The position numbers and the translations under genes were made by a program. DNA of 64,000 nt, taken from positions 122,449,784 to 122,513,783 of the forward strand of contig NC_072893.1 in the NCBI RefSeq assembly GCF_027943255.1, in the 5' to 3' direction. Each line of letters opens with the position of its first letter. Position 1 is the stretch's first letter. The notes beneath the pieces were generated by a model, which saw only the letters and a list, made by a program, of their open reading frames with translations, was not told where the DNA came from and did not search any database. This document shows positions 49,945 through 62,223 of the stretch, piece after piece. Source of the stretch: Anastrepha obliqua. Lineage: Eukaryota > Arthropoda > Insecta > Diptera > Tephritidae.

Positions 49945-51900
49945 AGAGTAAGTGTATAACGGTATAGCGGTATATGTAACAAATAAGCGATTTACGAGCG
50001 CCAAAAACTAAATTAAGTTTAATTTGTAGAACAAAACAGGTTGAAGGAGCAGAGATTTCCGCTGCCGGTCAACAGATTTGATTTTTTACTGAATTAGTAA
50101 TTTAACCAAAGAGCCGATTTACAACATTAGCCTGCGGGCTGCACCCACTTTCTATGCAAGTAGTTAAGCAGTAACTAGTTTGACCCAGGTTTCGATAGAA
50201 AACAATAAAACTTCACTTTCACTACAAAGATTTTTAACGCTTGCGACGGGCTCTCCATTTCAAAAGTATTTCAAGGAATAAGAAGTTTTTTTTAGTACAA
50301 AAAGGATCAACGATGTTGGGGCATATTAGTGTGTTGTGCTCTACCTATTTTTAATTTTATTTCATGGTGTAAGAAATCTGTTTCTCTGTACCATTTTTGC
50401 ATCTTCTATAAAGAAGTTGCGTCATTTTCCTTCGAGTAATTATTTCTGTTAAGTCTTCCAAGACCTGTAGCACCTATTTGTTGTCCAATGTAACGTTTCC
50501 AAATTACTTGAAAATTTCTCTATGCTAATTAGAGCTCCAAACCTAACCCAGTTGAGTTCACGAATACCTTTTTGAAAACCAAAAAAATCTTATTTCAAAT
50601 ATATCTTCCATCTTTAACGTTTCAAGTTCCAGTGTATCTTCCGTATCCTTACTTCTGGCCCACACATTAAAACACGATGCCTCATTTTATGCTATATATT
50701 TTTCATATTCTTCTCATGGCGCCTATGAATATACCTTTTGGCATCAAAACTATTTATTTTTTAAAGAATGACGAAGTGTTAAAACGAGAAAATTCTATAT
50801 AAAATTTTTTTAAAACCAAATATCTATCTAATGATATGCATTGAAATGCGTTTTATGTCTGATAAGAACAAAATCAAGAATCGAAAATCGAACTGCTATG
50901 TTTCCTATTTAAAATACAATAACACGAGAATGTTGACGAAAAAATGAAAATGTTGAAAACTAACGGTAGTTTGGTGCTGCAGTGAAAGCCAGTTCAAATA
51001 AAAACTGCTGAGCTTTCGAACTTCAGTGTTTTTGAAAAGAAGTGAAAGCTATACAAATTTGACTATTTATTTATTATTATAAAGAGCTTTAATAAGCTTG
51101 AAAACTTTCTAAAGAATTAGCGCCAAGTTTTGAACAAAAATAAAAGCTTAGAAGCTTTCCAAATAAACACTTGGGACCAACAAGAATCTTTCAAAAAGCA
51201 GGAAATGTAAAGCGATCAAGCCATTGTGATTTTTCATTTGTACTTAACCTGTGCAGTGAAATGTTGCGTAACTTTGGAAAATTAAAAAAAAGATGAATAT
51301 TCGTCTTGAATTTCACTTTAATTATTTTCCTTTCAAAAGCATTAACTACTTTTTTATAGATATTGATCTTCAATTTTACAGTAAAAAAAGTTCCTATTTA
51401 CGGAAGCTTGTAAAATTTTCGAACCGCAAAAGTCTCTCTTAATTCCTGTGCTCCCTGGTGGGACATAGGGCCTCTAGCCGCAAAACTAGCGCTGATTTAA
51501 TTACGAAAAGTTCCACAAACTCACAGCTCTTTGCAAAATTTTTGAAATGCGAGCTTTAAATGTTTAATGAAGCCTTTTAGTTTTTGACATTCACTGTTTA
51601 CCTAAAAGTTGCACCGCCAATAATACGAAAAAAAATCATTTGTTTGTCTTATTACCTTACGAAGGCCTTTGCTATGCAGCGCTAATTTACCGTTAGTGAC
51701 GAATGTATAGTGAATTTAAAATCAAAAAAAGCGAATTACAAAATATATACAAAGTGTATCTAATTTAGAGCTAAGTTGCACTCATTGTTATGCTGAAAGT
51801 CACAAACATTATTTGCTTAATATTGAAAAGAAAAATTCGTCTACAAACCTATTATTATTATATTTATGTATGTAATAAATGAATATATTCTAAATGTAAA
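49945..51900 (+). other. PLEKHH 3' UTR and downstream flank; AATAAA candidates
   Basis: No open frame with coding character follows the stop. The first clear AATAAA is at 50204-50209 and would give a short 3' UTR of about 280 bases; several others lie further on (for example near 51877). The end of transcription cannot be fixed from sequence. Confidence 0.4.
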
Positions 51901-52019
51901 TTTTAGCGCGTAACGGATAGAAGTATATATTAAAAAAAAATATTGATTGATAGAAGACGGCCAAAAAGCTCTGCGAAAAAGTTCTGAAAAACACTACAAA
52001 TTTAAAAGCAAATAAAATT

Positions 52020-52860
52020 TTTTCAAAAATAAAAGTTTTGGAAAAAAAATTATTTTTCACAATCTAAATTTCTTTTTTGAACTCAAAACTAAATTTTTTT
52101 TGTAAAATTTTTTTTTTTTTAATTAAATTTAATTTTTTAAAAAATTAAAATTAAAAAATTTTTTTTTTTTGAAAATCAATTCAATTTTTTCAAAAATTGA
52201 AATAAAAAAAATTTAATTAAAAAAAATTTTTCTATTTTTCAAACTTAAATTTTTACAAAATTTTGTAAACAATTAAACTTTTTTCAAAAAAAAATAAAAT
52301 GTTTTCAAAAATAAAATTTTTGTGACGAAAACTTAATTTTTTTCAAAAATAAAATTTTATTATTTATAAACTTATATTTTACAAAAATAAAAATTTTGAA
52401 ATTTTTTTTCCTTTTTTTCTAATTTTTATTTTTGAAAAAATTTAATTTCTTTTGTTACTAAAAAATTTATTCTAAAACCAAATTTTGTAAACAAAACTTA
52501 ATTTTCTCCAGCTTATTTTCAAATAATTAGGTTTTCTCTAAAGTGTTCATTTCTAAGCAAGTAAATCTTTTCTGCCAAACTTTTATTCGTGGAAAAATTA
52601 AATTTTTTGTACAAAATTTTAATTAAGATTTTGGAAAAATTAATTTTTTTAATTAATTAGTTTGATTTTGTTTTTGAATAAAATTTAATTTTTTACAAAA
52701 TTTTTTAAAAATATATTTTTTCAAAAATAAAAATTAAAAAAAAATAATATTTTCCAAAAACAAAACAAAAGATTTTTGTAAAAACAAAATTTTTTCACAA
52801 ACAAAAGTAAAAAATAAAATTTTAGGGATTTTACAAAATTTTGTAAAAAATTAAACTTTT
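52020..52860. repeat. A/T low-complexity region (A-runs and T-runs)
   Basis: Extended AAAATTTTT/TTTTTCAAAAATAAAA words, continuing after the SINE to about 53960. It looks like satellite decay. No coding content. Confidence 0.6.
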
Positions 52861-52870
52861 CCAAAAACAT

Positions 52871-53197
52871 TTATTACCTATTTATTTATAATTGGCGCGT
52901 ACACCCTTTTTTTGGGTGTTTGGCCGAGCTCCTCCTCGTATTTGTGGTGTGCGCCTCGATGTTGTTCCACAAATGGAGGGACCTACAGTTTCAAGCCGAC
53001 TCCGAATGGCAGATATTTTTGTGAGGAGCTTTTCATTTCAGAAATACACTTGGAGGTTTGCCATTGCCTGCCGAGGGGCGACCGTTATTAGAAAAATTTT
53101 TTTCTTAATTTAGTGTTTTCACCGAGACTCGAACCGACGTTCTCTCTGTGAATTCCGAATGGTAGTCGCGCACCAACCCATTCGGCTACGGCGGCCG
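52871..53197 (-). mobile_element. Complete 327-bp tRNA-derived SINE with 10-bp target duplication
   Basis: CCAAAAACAT flanks it at 52861-52870 and 53198-53207. On the minus strand the head reads GCGGCCGCCGTAGCCGAATG, GGTTGGTGCGCGACTACCA (A-box region) and GGTTCGAGTCTC (B-box), the two internal Pol III promoter elements of tRNA genes. The family body follows and an AT-rich tail (left side). It is the best-preserved copy in the window and defines the family boundaries. Confidence 0.9.
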
Positions 53198-55020
53198 CCA
53201 AAAACATACATTTTGTAAAAAATTATAACATTTTTTCAAAAAACTTAGTTTTTTCAAAAACTTAAGTTTAGGTAAAAAAACTTAATTTTTTCAAAAATAA
53301 AAATTTTGTAAAAACAATTGTTTTTTTGTTTAGTTTTTGTTTTTTGTTTTACAAAATTTAATTTTTTCCAGCTTATTAAGTTTTTTATAAAATTTTTATT
53401 TCTAAACAAATAAAGTTGCTTTGTTAAAATTTAATATTTTGTAAAACAATTATATAAAAATAAAATTTTGGTACAACACCTTTATTTTTTTTTAAATATA
53501 CATACATACATATGTATATAAAAATAAATTTTTTTTTTTTCAAAAATAAAAATTGTGTCAAAAAGATAAATTTTATCAAAAATAAAATAAATGATTGTTT
53601 CAGAAATAGAGACACAACAGCAAAAAGATTTTTGTAAAAAAAAATTTTCAAAAATAAAAATTTTCTAAAACAAAAAAATATTTAAAAAATTATTTCATTT
53701 TTATTTTTAAATTTTTTTTCTCAAATTTATTTTGTGGAAAAATAAATTTTTTTCAAAAATAAAAAATTAAAAAAAAAAATGATTTTTTCAGAAATAAAGA
53801 CACAACAAAAAAGATTTTTGTAAAAAAAAAATTTTGTAAGCCAAAAACTAATTTTTTCAAAAAAAAAATTTTATTTCGTTTTTTTAATTTTTTTTCTGAA
53901 ATTTAATTTGTGAAAAAAATACAATTTTTTCAAAAACATTTTTTTCCTAATTTAATAAAAATAAGCTAATAATTCGTGTCAGCTATTTGTATGGCATTTT
54001 GTCGAATTGCTTGTCATGGAGATATGCGTACATATTTACTAGCTTGCAAACTTTCATACCAAGCATTGTAAATACACATATACATACATACATATGCATA
54101 GACGCAAACTGAAATAAAAACAAATAGAAATTTTATGCAACCGAAGATATGTGAAAATTTCGCAAACACGAATTTGTCCTTACACTTAGTGCGTACGAGC
54201 CTATACAAAAAGCAAAAAGCAAAATATGACTCAAGGCATTGAAATTGTGGTAGAAGTAGGCGTCGAGCAAATATATTTATACTTTAAGATGGAGTTTCTA
54301 GTGCATTCATACAAGCAAAGATACAAACAAGCGGCGGTACTCAGCCAAATTTTAACTAACCAGATGATGGCACTTCTCCGGCTCTTTTTTCACTTCTTGT
54401 GCACACTCACCGAAAAGTAAAAAATAAGAAAATTAAAAATAACTGAAAATATGGGTGTTTATTTCCTTATAAAACTTATTACTTTTCTGTGTGTATTGGT
54501 TGAACTAAAACTAAAAAATACTCAGCACTGGATTTCTGATATCTGCAAACTAAATTTTCTCATTTAAACGAAAATTTTACTCTAAGCAAATAAAAATTTA
54601 TTTATGAAAAATATGAATATACCAAAGTATATACACACGTACATACCTATAAACATTGTATAACGGTATTACAATACATGCATACATATTTGCTATTTAC
54701 CATGTACGTACGTATGTAGTTATAATAAATAAATATTAAGAAATGATCGAACAATGAACGCGCGTATTCCACTCGCAACTATTATTATTATGTGTTGTAT
54801 GATTATGAGAGGATTATTGTATAATTTTTTGTATGTAAGTAGCAGGGCAATAAACCAAAATAAAACCAAAAAATAAATAAAAATATATATATATATTAAA
54901 AAGTAATAAAAAGTAATAAAAATAAAAATGTTTTATTACCTTGAAATTTGACACAAAGTAAGTATCCTGCAGTAAAAAAAAAACCAAACTATCCAACCTA
55001 CAGGCCCTGGCGGGATTTTC

Positions 55021-55140
55021 CTAAGATGTTAAAAGGAACTCTTGATTATATTCTACCATGGCTAGTGGAAATTTTCAAAGCGTGTCTTAACCTAATTCCA
55101 AATAGCTGGAAACTTGTTAGAAACGTCTTCAAAAAAATTG
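55021..55140 (+). pseudogene. Short LINE RT fragment
   Basis: One frame reads LKGTLDYILPWLVEIFKACL, then NLIPNSWKLVRNVFKK, nearly the same as the start of the antisense LINE copy at 28367 (TLDSILPWLMEIFKACLNLG) but lacking a few residues. It shows a second copy of the same LINE family. Confidence 0.75.
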
Positions 55141-55197
55141 TTAAGTTTAATTTTTTTATTACCACCACCAGTGGTAGGTGAAGAAGGCATAAATCAG

Positions 55198-55316
55198 CGA
55201 ACATTCTAGTGCAAGAACTTGTAATTGATGGAAAAAATTATACTAGTTCGAGAGTGACGAAAATTGCACCAGTTGCAATGTAGCTCATAAGAGCTGCATG
55301 CAAAACAAATATTTTG
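55198..55316. repeat. Dispersed repeat, copy 2
   Basis: Matches 20037-20155 (GAACATTCTAGTGCAAGAAC, GAGTGACGAAAATTGCACCA, GTTGCAATGTAGCTC, GCATGCAAAACAAAT). Confidence 0.55.
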
Positions 55317-55326
55317 TTTTAAAGTA

Positions 55327-57373
55327 TAGTCGACTCTCGTTAATTCAAACCTGCGATATTTCGAGCCTCTCATTAATTCAAAGTTATCACGAGTCCCCTA
55401 CAAAATCTCTTTATATTTCGAATTATGTCCATACATTTTTATGCACTCGGTAATTCGAACAAAAAAATCATTGCTACGACGCGGTAATTCGAACTCATAC
55501 TCGACAATTCAAATTTGCAAAGTTTCTTAGTGTGTTAGTAAGAACTTTGAATTTTGGGACTCCCATGAAAATAAATAGCTTTGCTGTCCGTGGTTGCGTG
55601 TTACGCATAAAACATAGGCACATTTTGACGCACGCTTCCGCACGAATCGCTTCGTTGGTATACAGATTAAAAATTTTTATTAAATAAAGGGTGATTTTTT
55701 AGTTATTATCTTTTCAAACAGTTGGTTTAAACAGCTGATGCACGTTTCGTGTTTTGTTTCACTGTCAAACACCTTCAGTTTGGTTTATAATTTAACCATG
55801 AATCGTCTTACAAACGAACAACGCTTGCAAAGAATTGAATTTTATTATAAAAATGCGTGTTCTGTTAAGAAAGTTTATCGCGCGCTTCTTCCATTTTATG
55901 GTCAATTTAATCGACTCACTGAAGCGGCTATTCGAGCTATTGTGACTAAATTTAGAACCAAATTTACATTATTGGACATCAAACCACCAACACGCTTACG
56001 TAGAGTGCGAACTGAAGAAAATATCGCAGCTGTATCGGCCAGTGTTAATGATGACCATCAATTATCGATTCGTCGCCGTTCGCAGCAATTGGGCCTCTGT
56101 TACTCAACAACGTGGAAAATTTTGCGAAAGGATTTAGGTGTGGAGCCTTTCAAAATACAGCTGGTGCAAGAATTGAAGCCGAACGACCTACCGCAACGCA
56201 GAATTTTTGGTGAATGGTCTCTTGAAAAGTTGGCCGAAATCCACTTTTCTATCGAAAAATTGTGTTCAGCGACGAGCAGAATTGTCGATTTTGGAGTGAA
56301 GATCAGCCAGAAGAATTGCAAGAGCTACCAATGTATGCAGAAAAGGTCACAGTTTGGTGCACTTTATGGGCTGGAGATATCATTGGAACGTACTTCTTCA
56401 AAGATACTGCGAATCGTAACGTAACTGTGAATGGTGACTTGCATGACATGCGGTTTCAGCAAGACGGTGCCACATGCCACACAGCACGCGTAACAATGGA
56501 CTTGTTGAGAGGCGAGTTCGGTGAACATTTTATTTCACGTTTGGGACCTGTCAATTGGCCACCCAGATAGTGCGATATAACGCCTTTAGATTATTTTTTG
56601 TGGGGCTATGTTAAAGCTCATGTCTATTCAGACAAGCCTGCTTCAATTAACGCATTGGAAGATAACATTAAAGCATTTATATGTGAGATACCGGCCGAAA
56701 CATTGGAAAGAGTATGTCAAAATTGGACTAAACGGATGGACCATTTGAAGCGCAGTCGCGGTCAACATTTGCATGAAATAATCTTCAAACATTAAATTAT
56801 ATGGACTGTACTATCGATTTAAATAAAAATTTAATGCATTTTCTGAATTTTACGTGTATTTGTTTGAAAAACTTTCCTATAGCTCTTAAAAAATCACCCT
56901 TTATGGGTCCTAAAAGGTACAAATGTTTGACGTTTGCTGAAAACAAGAAATTAATTGAAAAAGTAGAAGGAGGTGATAAGAAAAGCGATGTCGTAAAAGA
57001 AGATCAGGACAATTCGTAAATAATTATGGATGATGAAGAACCATCAATGGTACCAGTAGTTGACATCAGCGGTGTGAGTTTTTCTGACTATGTTCAAGTG
57101 GATGAAGATGTTGCTGGCTCAGCATCACTAACCAATGGTAAAATTTTATCTGCGACAGATACGAATGAAAAGAGCAACGATGAAGATGAAGACGATACAC
57201 CAGAACCTTTGGCAGAGATGTCAGTGAAGGTAGCAAGAGCCTCATTCGATAACTTACAAAGCTTTTGTCTACAAAACGAAACTGCTGAAAGAGCATATCA
57301 GGCACTTTTTCTCCTTAAGAAAATATTGAAAAGTCTGAGCAGCCGCAATGTGCTTCGAAGCAAACCCGTATAA
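55327..57373 (+). pseudogene. Tigger/pogo-type element remnant, internally deleted, interrupted by a mariner
   Basis: The left part (55327-55686) carries TCGACTCTCGTTAATTCAAA and further AATTCGAA-type words, typical of Tigger 5' ends. After the mariner (55687-56901), coding resumes at ATG 56904: MGPKRYKCLTFAENKKLIEK, then VEGGDKKSDVVKE, a CENP-B/psq-type DNA-binding helix-turn-helix start. An in-frame stop follows, then an acidic C-terminal region from 57026 (SGVSFSDYVQVDEDV, EDEDDTPEPLAEMSVKVARA) ending at TAA 57371-57373. The DDE catalytic core is missing. The right terminal repeat was not found. Confidence 0.75.
55687..56901 (+). pseudogene. Rosa-type (DD41D) mariner, nearly complete dead copy
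   Basis: TA (55685-55686 and 56902-56903) flanks 1,215 bp with matching ends AAGGGTGATTTTTTA. Transposase from ATG 55798: MNRLTNEQRLQRIEFYYKNA, then IRAIVTKFRTKFTLLDI, TRLRRVRTEENIAAVSASV, LSIRRRSQQLGLCYSTTWKI and LRKDLGV. A frameshift near 56235 leads into VFSDEQNC (first Asp). Later come FQQDGATCHTARVTMDLL (second Asp), WPPR, an in-frame TAG and CDITPLDYFLWGYVKAHVYS (third Asp), with 41 residues between the second and third Asp counting the stop. DD41D is the rosa signature, first known from a tephritid. It appears to lack residues after VFSDE and after VTVNGD relative to full-length relatives. Confidence 0.88.
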
Positions 57374-57653
57374 ATAAGCTCTTAAGCTCGGTGTTTTTTT
57401 TCTTATAACTTAATTACGAATACTACTATAGAGATTTGGGTGCTTAACTGGTTACTAGGGGCCGTGATATTTACAAAAGAAAAATTGCTAAACATAAAAT
57501 AGTCTACCTTGAGCAAAAGCAGCGCGACTCTTGAAAAATATTACAAGGTCCGGCCTCGAAGTGTAACCAATTAAAAAGGTCATAAAATTAGTTTGGAAAA
57601 TTTAAAGTAAAAAATGTATGAAAATAATACAAAATTAAAAATCCATTTACTTT

Positions 57654-58500
57654 TGCTCGATATGACCACCTTTTGCCTTGAATATCACCTTGAGACGGCC
57701 CAGTAATGAATCGCAAGCTGCCCGAATGTGACTTGCTGGTATTTTGGCCCCTCGCAGGCAATGGCTTTTTTCAGCGCTTCGAGACTGATGAATCTTTTAG
57801 TTCGGACTTTGCTCTCCAAAATGATCCAAAGAGAATAATCCATCAGATTCGCGTTTAGCGAATTAGAGAGCCATTGTGTGGACGTTATGAAATTTGGAAC
57901 GTTGTTTTTAGCCATTCTTGGTTCCCTCGAGCTTTGTAAGACGGTACCGAGTCCTGTTGAAACGTCCATGGTCTGTCACCGAGATGTTTGTCTGTCCAAA
58001 GCAACCTCCAGAATACTCTCTCGATAATATTTCGTATTTACCCTAACGCCAGACTCGATGAAGACGATTGGAGAGCGCCCATCGGCGGTTACAGCGCCCA
58101 AACCATTACCTGTGGCGGGTGCTCTCACCTGGTGACCAATGGATGACTTAAATTCTCAAATAAACCCTATCGTTTTGGGAGTTTACGAGTTGCTCAATTT
58201 CAAAATGTTTCTTGTCAGAAAACCCACTGTTCGGAAATTGACCGCTTTCGGCCAAGCGAAGCAACTCCTTCGCTCTCTCAAGTCTGACTTGCTGCTATCA
58301 TACTTTGGTGTGAGATCATGCACCTTTTGGATTTTGTAAGGCTTGACTTTGAGCTACGGTCGGATATTTTCAGTTCTTTCGCCATTTGAATGGCACTTCT
58401 CGGGGATTTCGCTCAAGTCGCTTCTTCACTTTTTGAACCATTTCACGTGACGCTGCACTCTTTTGATGACCACCTCCACGACGTTTCGCGTTTAAGGTAT
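57654..58500 (-). pseudogene. Tc1/mariner DD37D-type (maT-like) transposase pseudogene
   Basis: Minus strand, several frames. The N-terminal part reads RRGGGHQKSAASREMVQKVK, then KRLERNPRSAIQMAKELKIS (helix-turn-helix). The middle has VMVWALY (catalytic-region), and the C-terminal part has QQDSVPSYKARGNQEW (second Asp), VPNFITSTQWLSN and LMDYSLWIILESKVRTKRFI (third Asp). Spacing of second and third Asp is about 37 residues. Many stops and shifts. Terminal repeats were not identified. It sits just downstream of the Tigger/mariner nest. Confidence 0.7.
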
Positions 58501-59090
58501 AAACATGAAATAAAACAAACTCCGTACATATGTATTTGTGTGTATAGTTTTTATTTATTTAATTAATTCACGCTAACACATTTTCTTTCACATTTCAGTA
58601 AACATTTGTTTTCTATATATTTTATTTTTTATATAGTATATTTGTTGATTTTTTATTATTTATATTTTTTTTTAGTTTTATCTTTATAACCATTTTCAAT
58701 TCTCATTTTGATAAATAAATATTTTTTGCACATATCCGTGGTGAGGAAATGTTGTACAAGTATTTTATATGAGAAAATTTAGAACTTTTGCTTTCATACA
58801 AAAACTATACCATGTAAATGAATTTATTAAATTTTTTTTCAAGTATTAGTTTGAGTAACTTTTAATTTTTTAATTTTTATTTTTTTGTTTTTCAAAAAAT
58901 ATAATTTTTATAGTCGCGCCGTTCATATCTCACTTTTTGCATAAACCCAGACTGAAATGGGATGAATGGCGGATTTGCTGTCAATTTCATAACTACAGAT
59001 TTTTTTAAATTATAGGAATTTATAGGTCTGCATTTTAAACACAAAAGCTGTGGGAAATTTCAATTTGACCAATTTTTTAACCAACTCAAA

Positions 59091-59154
59091 TAAAAACGGC
59101 GCTTTAGTGCTACTTGAGGAATGCCAGACTGGCACTTCAACCATTTCACCTACC
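59091..59154 (+). mobile_element. 64-bp LINE 3' tip with 14-bp target duplication
   Basis: TTAACCAACTCAAA (59077-59090) and TTAACCAATTCAAA (59155-59168), one mismatch, flank CGCTTTAGTGCTACTTGAGG, then AATGCCAGACTGGCACTTCA and ACCATTTCACCTACC. It matches the 3' end seen at 40279-40397 (antisense) and 33690. Confidence 0.8.
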
Positions 59155-59234
59155 TTAACCAATTCAAACTTTTTGAACGTTCATATTAAACTAAAATTCT
59201 AGAAAATAGTAAATAGTCATCTGTAATTAATACC

Positions 59235-59236
<2 letters not shown>

Positions 59237-59268
<32 letters not shown>
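59237..59268. repeat. (TA)n microsatellite
   Basis: Uninterrupted TATA run of about 15 repeats, followed by TGTACAT. Confidence 0.85.
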
Positions 59269-59273
<5 letters not shown>

Positions 59274-59629
59274 TTTACGTATATATTATTAAAAATATAT
59301 GTATAGTTCCCTTTAAAAATTTGAATTTTTTTAATATCCGAAAACTTCAAATTTATATTAACTATAATAAAATATTATTAAAATATAAAATCAAAATCAG
59401 AAATAATTAATTGTTTTACGATATTCATTTAATTAGGTACAAATGAGCAAAAAAAACCAAACAATAAAATTCAAACTAAAGCCGTTACATTGAGAATAAA
59501 AAATGTAATGGATAATGGAATTAATTAGCTTGGGTAAAATGCATCACTAAGCCATTAAGTGGACTTTCTCCAATCAAATAATAAATCTTTTTAATCTCAA
59601 CACAGCATAAACCAACACTTCTTCTCAAG

Positions 59630-59943
59630 TGCCGGCCGCCGTGACCAAATAATTTGTGCGCAACTACCATTCGGTAACGCCCGGTTTCGAAACACACTGA
59701 GCGCATGAAACACCAAATAAAAGAAAGAGTTTTTTCTAATGGCGATCGCCTCTCAACAGAAGAGCTCCAAGTTTGTTTTTGCCATGAAAAAGCTGCTCAT
59801 AAGAAACCTCATAAAAAATCTGTTGTTTCAGGGTGACATAAAACTGTAGGTCCCTCCATTTGAGTGCACTCCACAAATTAAAGGAGGAGCACAGTCAAAC
59901 ACAAAACACCCAACAAAAGATGTATGCGCTAAATTGTTTTTAC
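59630..59943 (+). mobile_element. tRNA-derived SINE copy, sense
   Basis: Head GCCGGCCGCCGTGACCAAAT, A-box region GTGCGCAACTACCATTCGG and B-box GGTTTCGAAAC, then the family body in diverged form (GCCATGAAAAAGCTGCTCAT, GTAGGTCCCTCCATTTGAG, ACAAAAGATGTATGCGC). Confidence 0.75.
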
Positions 59944-59949
59944 TTGTTC

Positions 59950-59995
59950 ACTGCTCTCGGGAGCATAGGGCCTCGACAAGACTCTTGTCTTGCGT
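59950..59995 (-). repeat. Short RTE-like LINE 3' fragment
   Basis: Reverse complement contains AAGAGTCTTGTCGAGGCCCT and ATGCTCC, matching 22868-22890 at the end of the RTE-like LINE remnant. Confidence 0.55.
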
Positions 59996-60344
59996 TGGTT
60001 TCGTTAATCTACTTGATTTCTGACAGGGTAGATGATTAGCCTGCCGCTAAATATACATAAATATAAAAATTTAATCAAATAATCGTTGCTTCCAAACCAG
60101 TAATAGATAATTTTAGTCTCCCCATACCAAGAGCCTGATATTAGTTTTCGCTATTGGTTTTTGGGTATATTTTTTGTCATTTGATTGACCAAATCGCCAT
60201 AAGAAGCCTGATATTTTTGTTCGATATTTTTAAATCAGAACCGATATATGTTGGATATAAGAAATATCGATGTAACAGAGTGTGATTTTTGTTTTCGAAT
60301 ATTCATAACTTTTAATCAGCACCAATATTTGTCCGAATATTAAA

Positions 60345-60530
60345 GACGGAATTTCCGATGACGCGTCCCTTGGTGTGTTTGAGAGAAAAATTCTACGGAA
60401 GATTTTTGGACCTTTGCACATTGGCCAAGTGTCGCAGGTAAGGGAACAATGGGCTGTACGAGCGCAACGACTAAAAATTCAGCGATTTTGTTGGCTGTGT
60501 CATGTCGTCCGAATGGCAATAGAAAAAATA
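60345..60530 (+). pseudogene. LINE C-terminal fragment
   Basis: Reads LGVFERKILRKIFGPLHIGQ, then QRLKIQRFCWLCHVVRM; the WL.HVVRM block matches the second fragment at 63360. It stops soon after. Confidence 0.65.
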
Positions 60531-60599
60531 ATATTAAATTTTTTTTTAAATAAAATAGAAACAATTTAAAAAACAATAAAATAATTTAGAAAAAAAACA

Positions 60600-61890
60600 A
60601 TAATAATAATAATTTAGGAGGAAAGCTTGTTTAATTTTTATTATAATTTTTATATATTTAAAAAAAAATATTTTTTATAAATGAAAACAAAAAGATAGTA
60701 ATAATAAGAAATAAAATTAAAAAAAATCATTAGGAAAAATTAAATTAAAAATTTTTAAATAATTTAGAAAAAAAATAGAAAAACAATAAAATAATTGATA
60801 AAGAAAACTCGTTTATTAATTTTAATGTTCATATATTTTTATATTTAATTTTTTATTTTTTAATAAAGATGTATTATTTTTGGTAAATTAAAACAAAAAA
60901 TAGTAATAATATGAAATTAAAAGAAAATAAAATTAAAAAATAAACATTAGGAAAAAGCAAACTAAAAATTACATTAAAAAAAAATTTAGAAAAAATTAAA
61001 AAATAATTTAGAAAAAATAAAATCATTAAAAATAATTTAGCAAAAAATTATAAAAGAAAAACATTAAAAATAATAATTTGAAAAAAATAAAACAAATTAT
61101 TTCTACGAGTTTTTTAACGAAATGCTTTCTCACTGTTAGTTTAAGAAATTCAATTTAGAAAAAAAATTAGAAAAACAATAAAATAATTTAGAAAGGAAAC
61201 TCGTTTATTTTTATATTTGATTTTTTAATTTTTATTTTTTAATAAAAAAATATTATTTTTGATAAATAAAAACAAAAAATAGTAAAAATATGAAATTAAA
61301 AGAAAATAAAATCTAAAAAATAAACATAAGGAAAAATCAAATTAAAATTTAAATGTAAAAAAAATTAAATATTATTTAGAAAAAAAAGATCACTAAAAAT
61401 AATTTAGAAAATTTAATAATTCATAATTAATCATTAAAATAATAATTTCAAAAATGTAAAACAAATTATTTCTACGAGTTTTTTAACGAAATGCTTTCCC
61501 ACTGTTAGTTTAAGAAATTTAATTTAGAAAAAAAATGGAAAAACAATAAAATAATTTAGAAAGAAAACTCGTTTACTAATTTTTAATGTCATATATTTTT
61601 ATATTTTATTTTTGAATTTTTATTTTTTTAATAAAAAAAATTGTATTTTTGGGAAATAAAAATAATATGAAATTAAAAGAAAATAAAATTTAAAAAATAA
61701 ACATTAGGAAAAATCAAATTAAAAATTAAATTTAAAATCATTAAAAATAATTTAGAAAAAATAAAATCATTAAAAATAATTTAGGAAAAAAATAAAAAAG
61801 TATCAAAATAATTTGAAAAATGTTAAAAAATATATATCTACGAGTTTTTTAACGAAATGCTTCCCAATGTTAGTTTAAGAAATTTAATTG
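60600..61890. repeat. ~366-bp AT-rich satellite, ~3.5 tandem units
   Basis: CTACGAGTTTTTTAACGAAA followed by TGCTTTC.CA.TGTTAGTT occurs at 61103, 61472 and 61838 (369 and 366 bp apart). Between them, GAAAACTCGTTTATTAATTT, TTTTTAATAAAAAAATTATT and AATAAACATTAGGAAAAATC recur in order. A less complete unit begins near 60600. Confidence 0.8.
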
Positions 61891-62223
61891 TTTTGTTTTT
61901 TGTTTTAGTTTTGCTGTAGCAGATAATTGTAGATTTTATTTAGTTTTCGTTTCGTTTCGCATTTGTATTTGTTTTGTCTTTAAGAACTAAAACTATTTAA
62001 CAATTTCTTTAAGCAATGCTGTTCACAAACAATTACAATATTTATAATAATCATAATGAGAATAATAATAGTGATAATAATATGTAGACATTTAATTATA
62101 TAAATTTAAAAGTAATTGTAACGTTAAAATATAATCTGCAGTAAACATATAGGCATCAGTATGTGTGTGTGGATGTTTACAACATAAACTTACTTTTGTG
62201 TTTTCGTGTTTTCTTTTTTCCTC

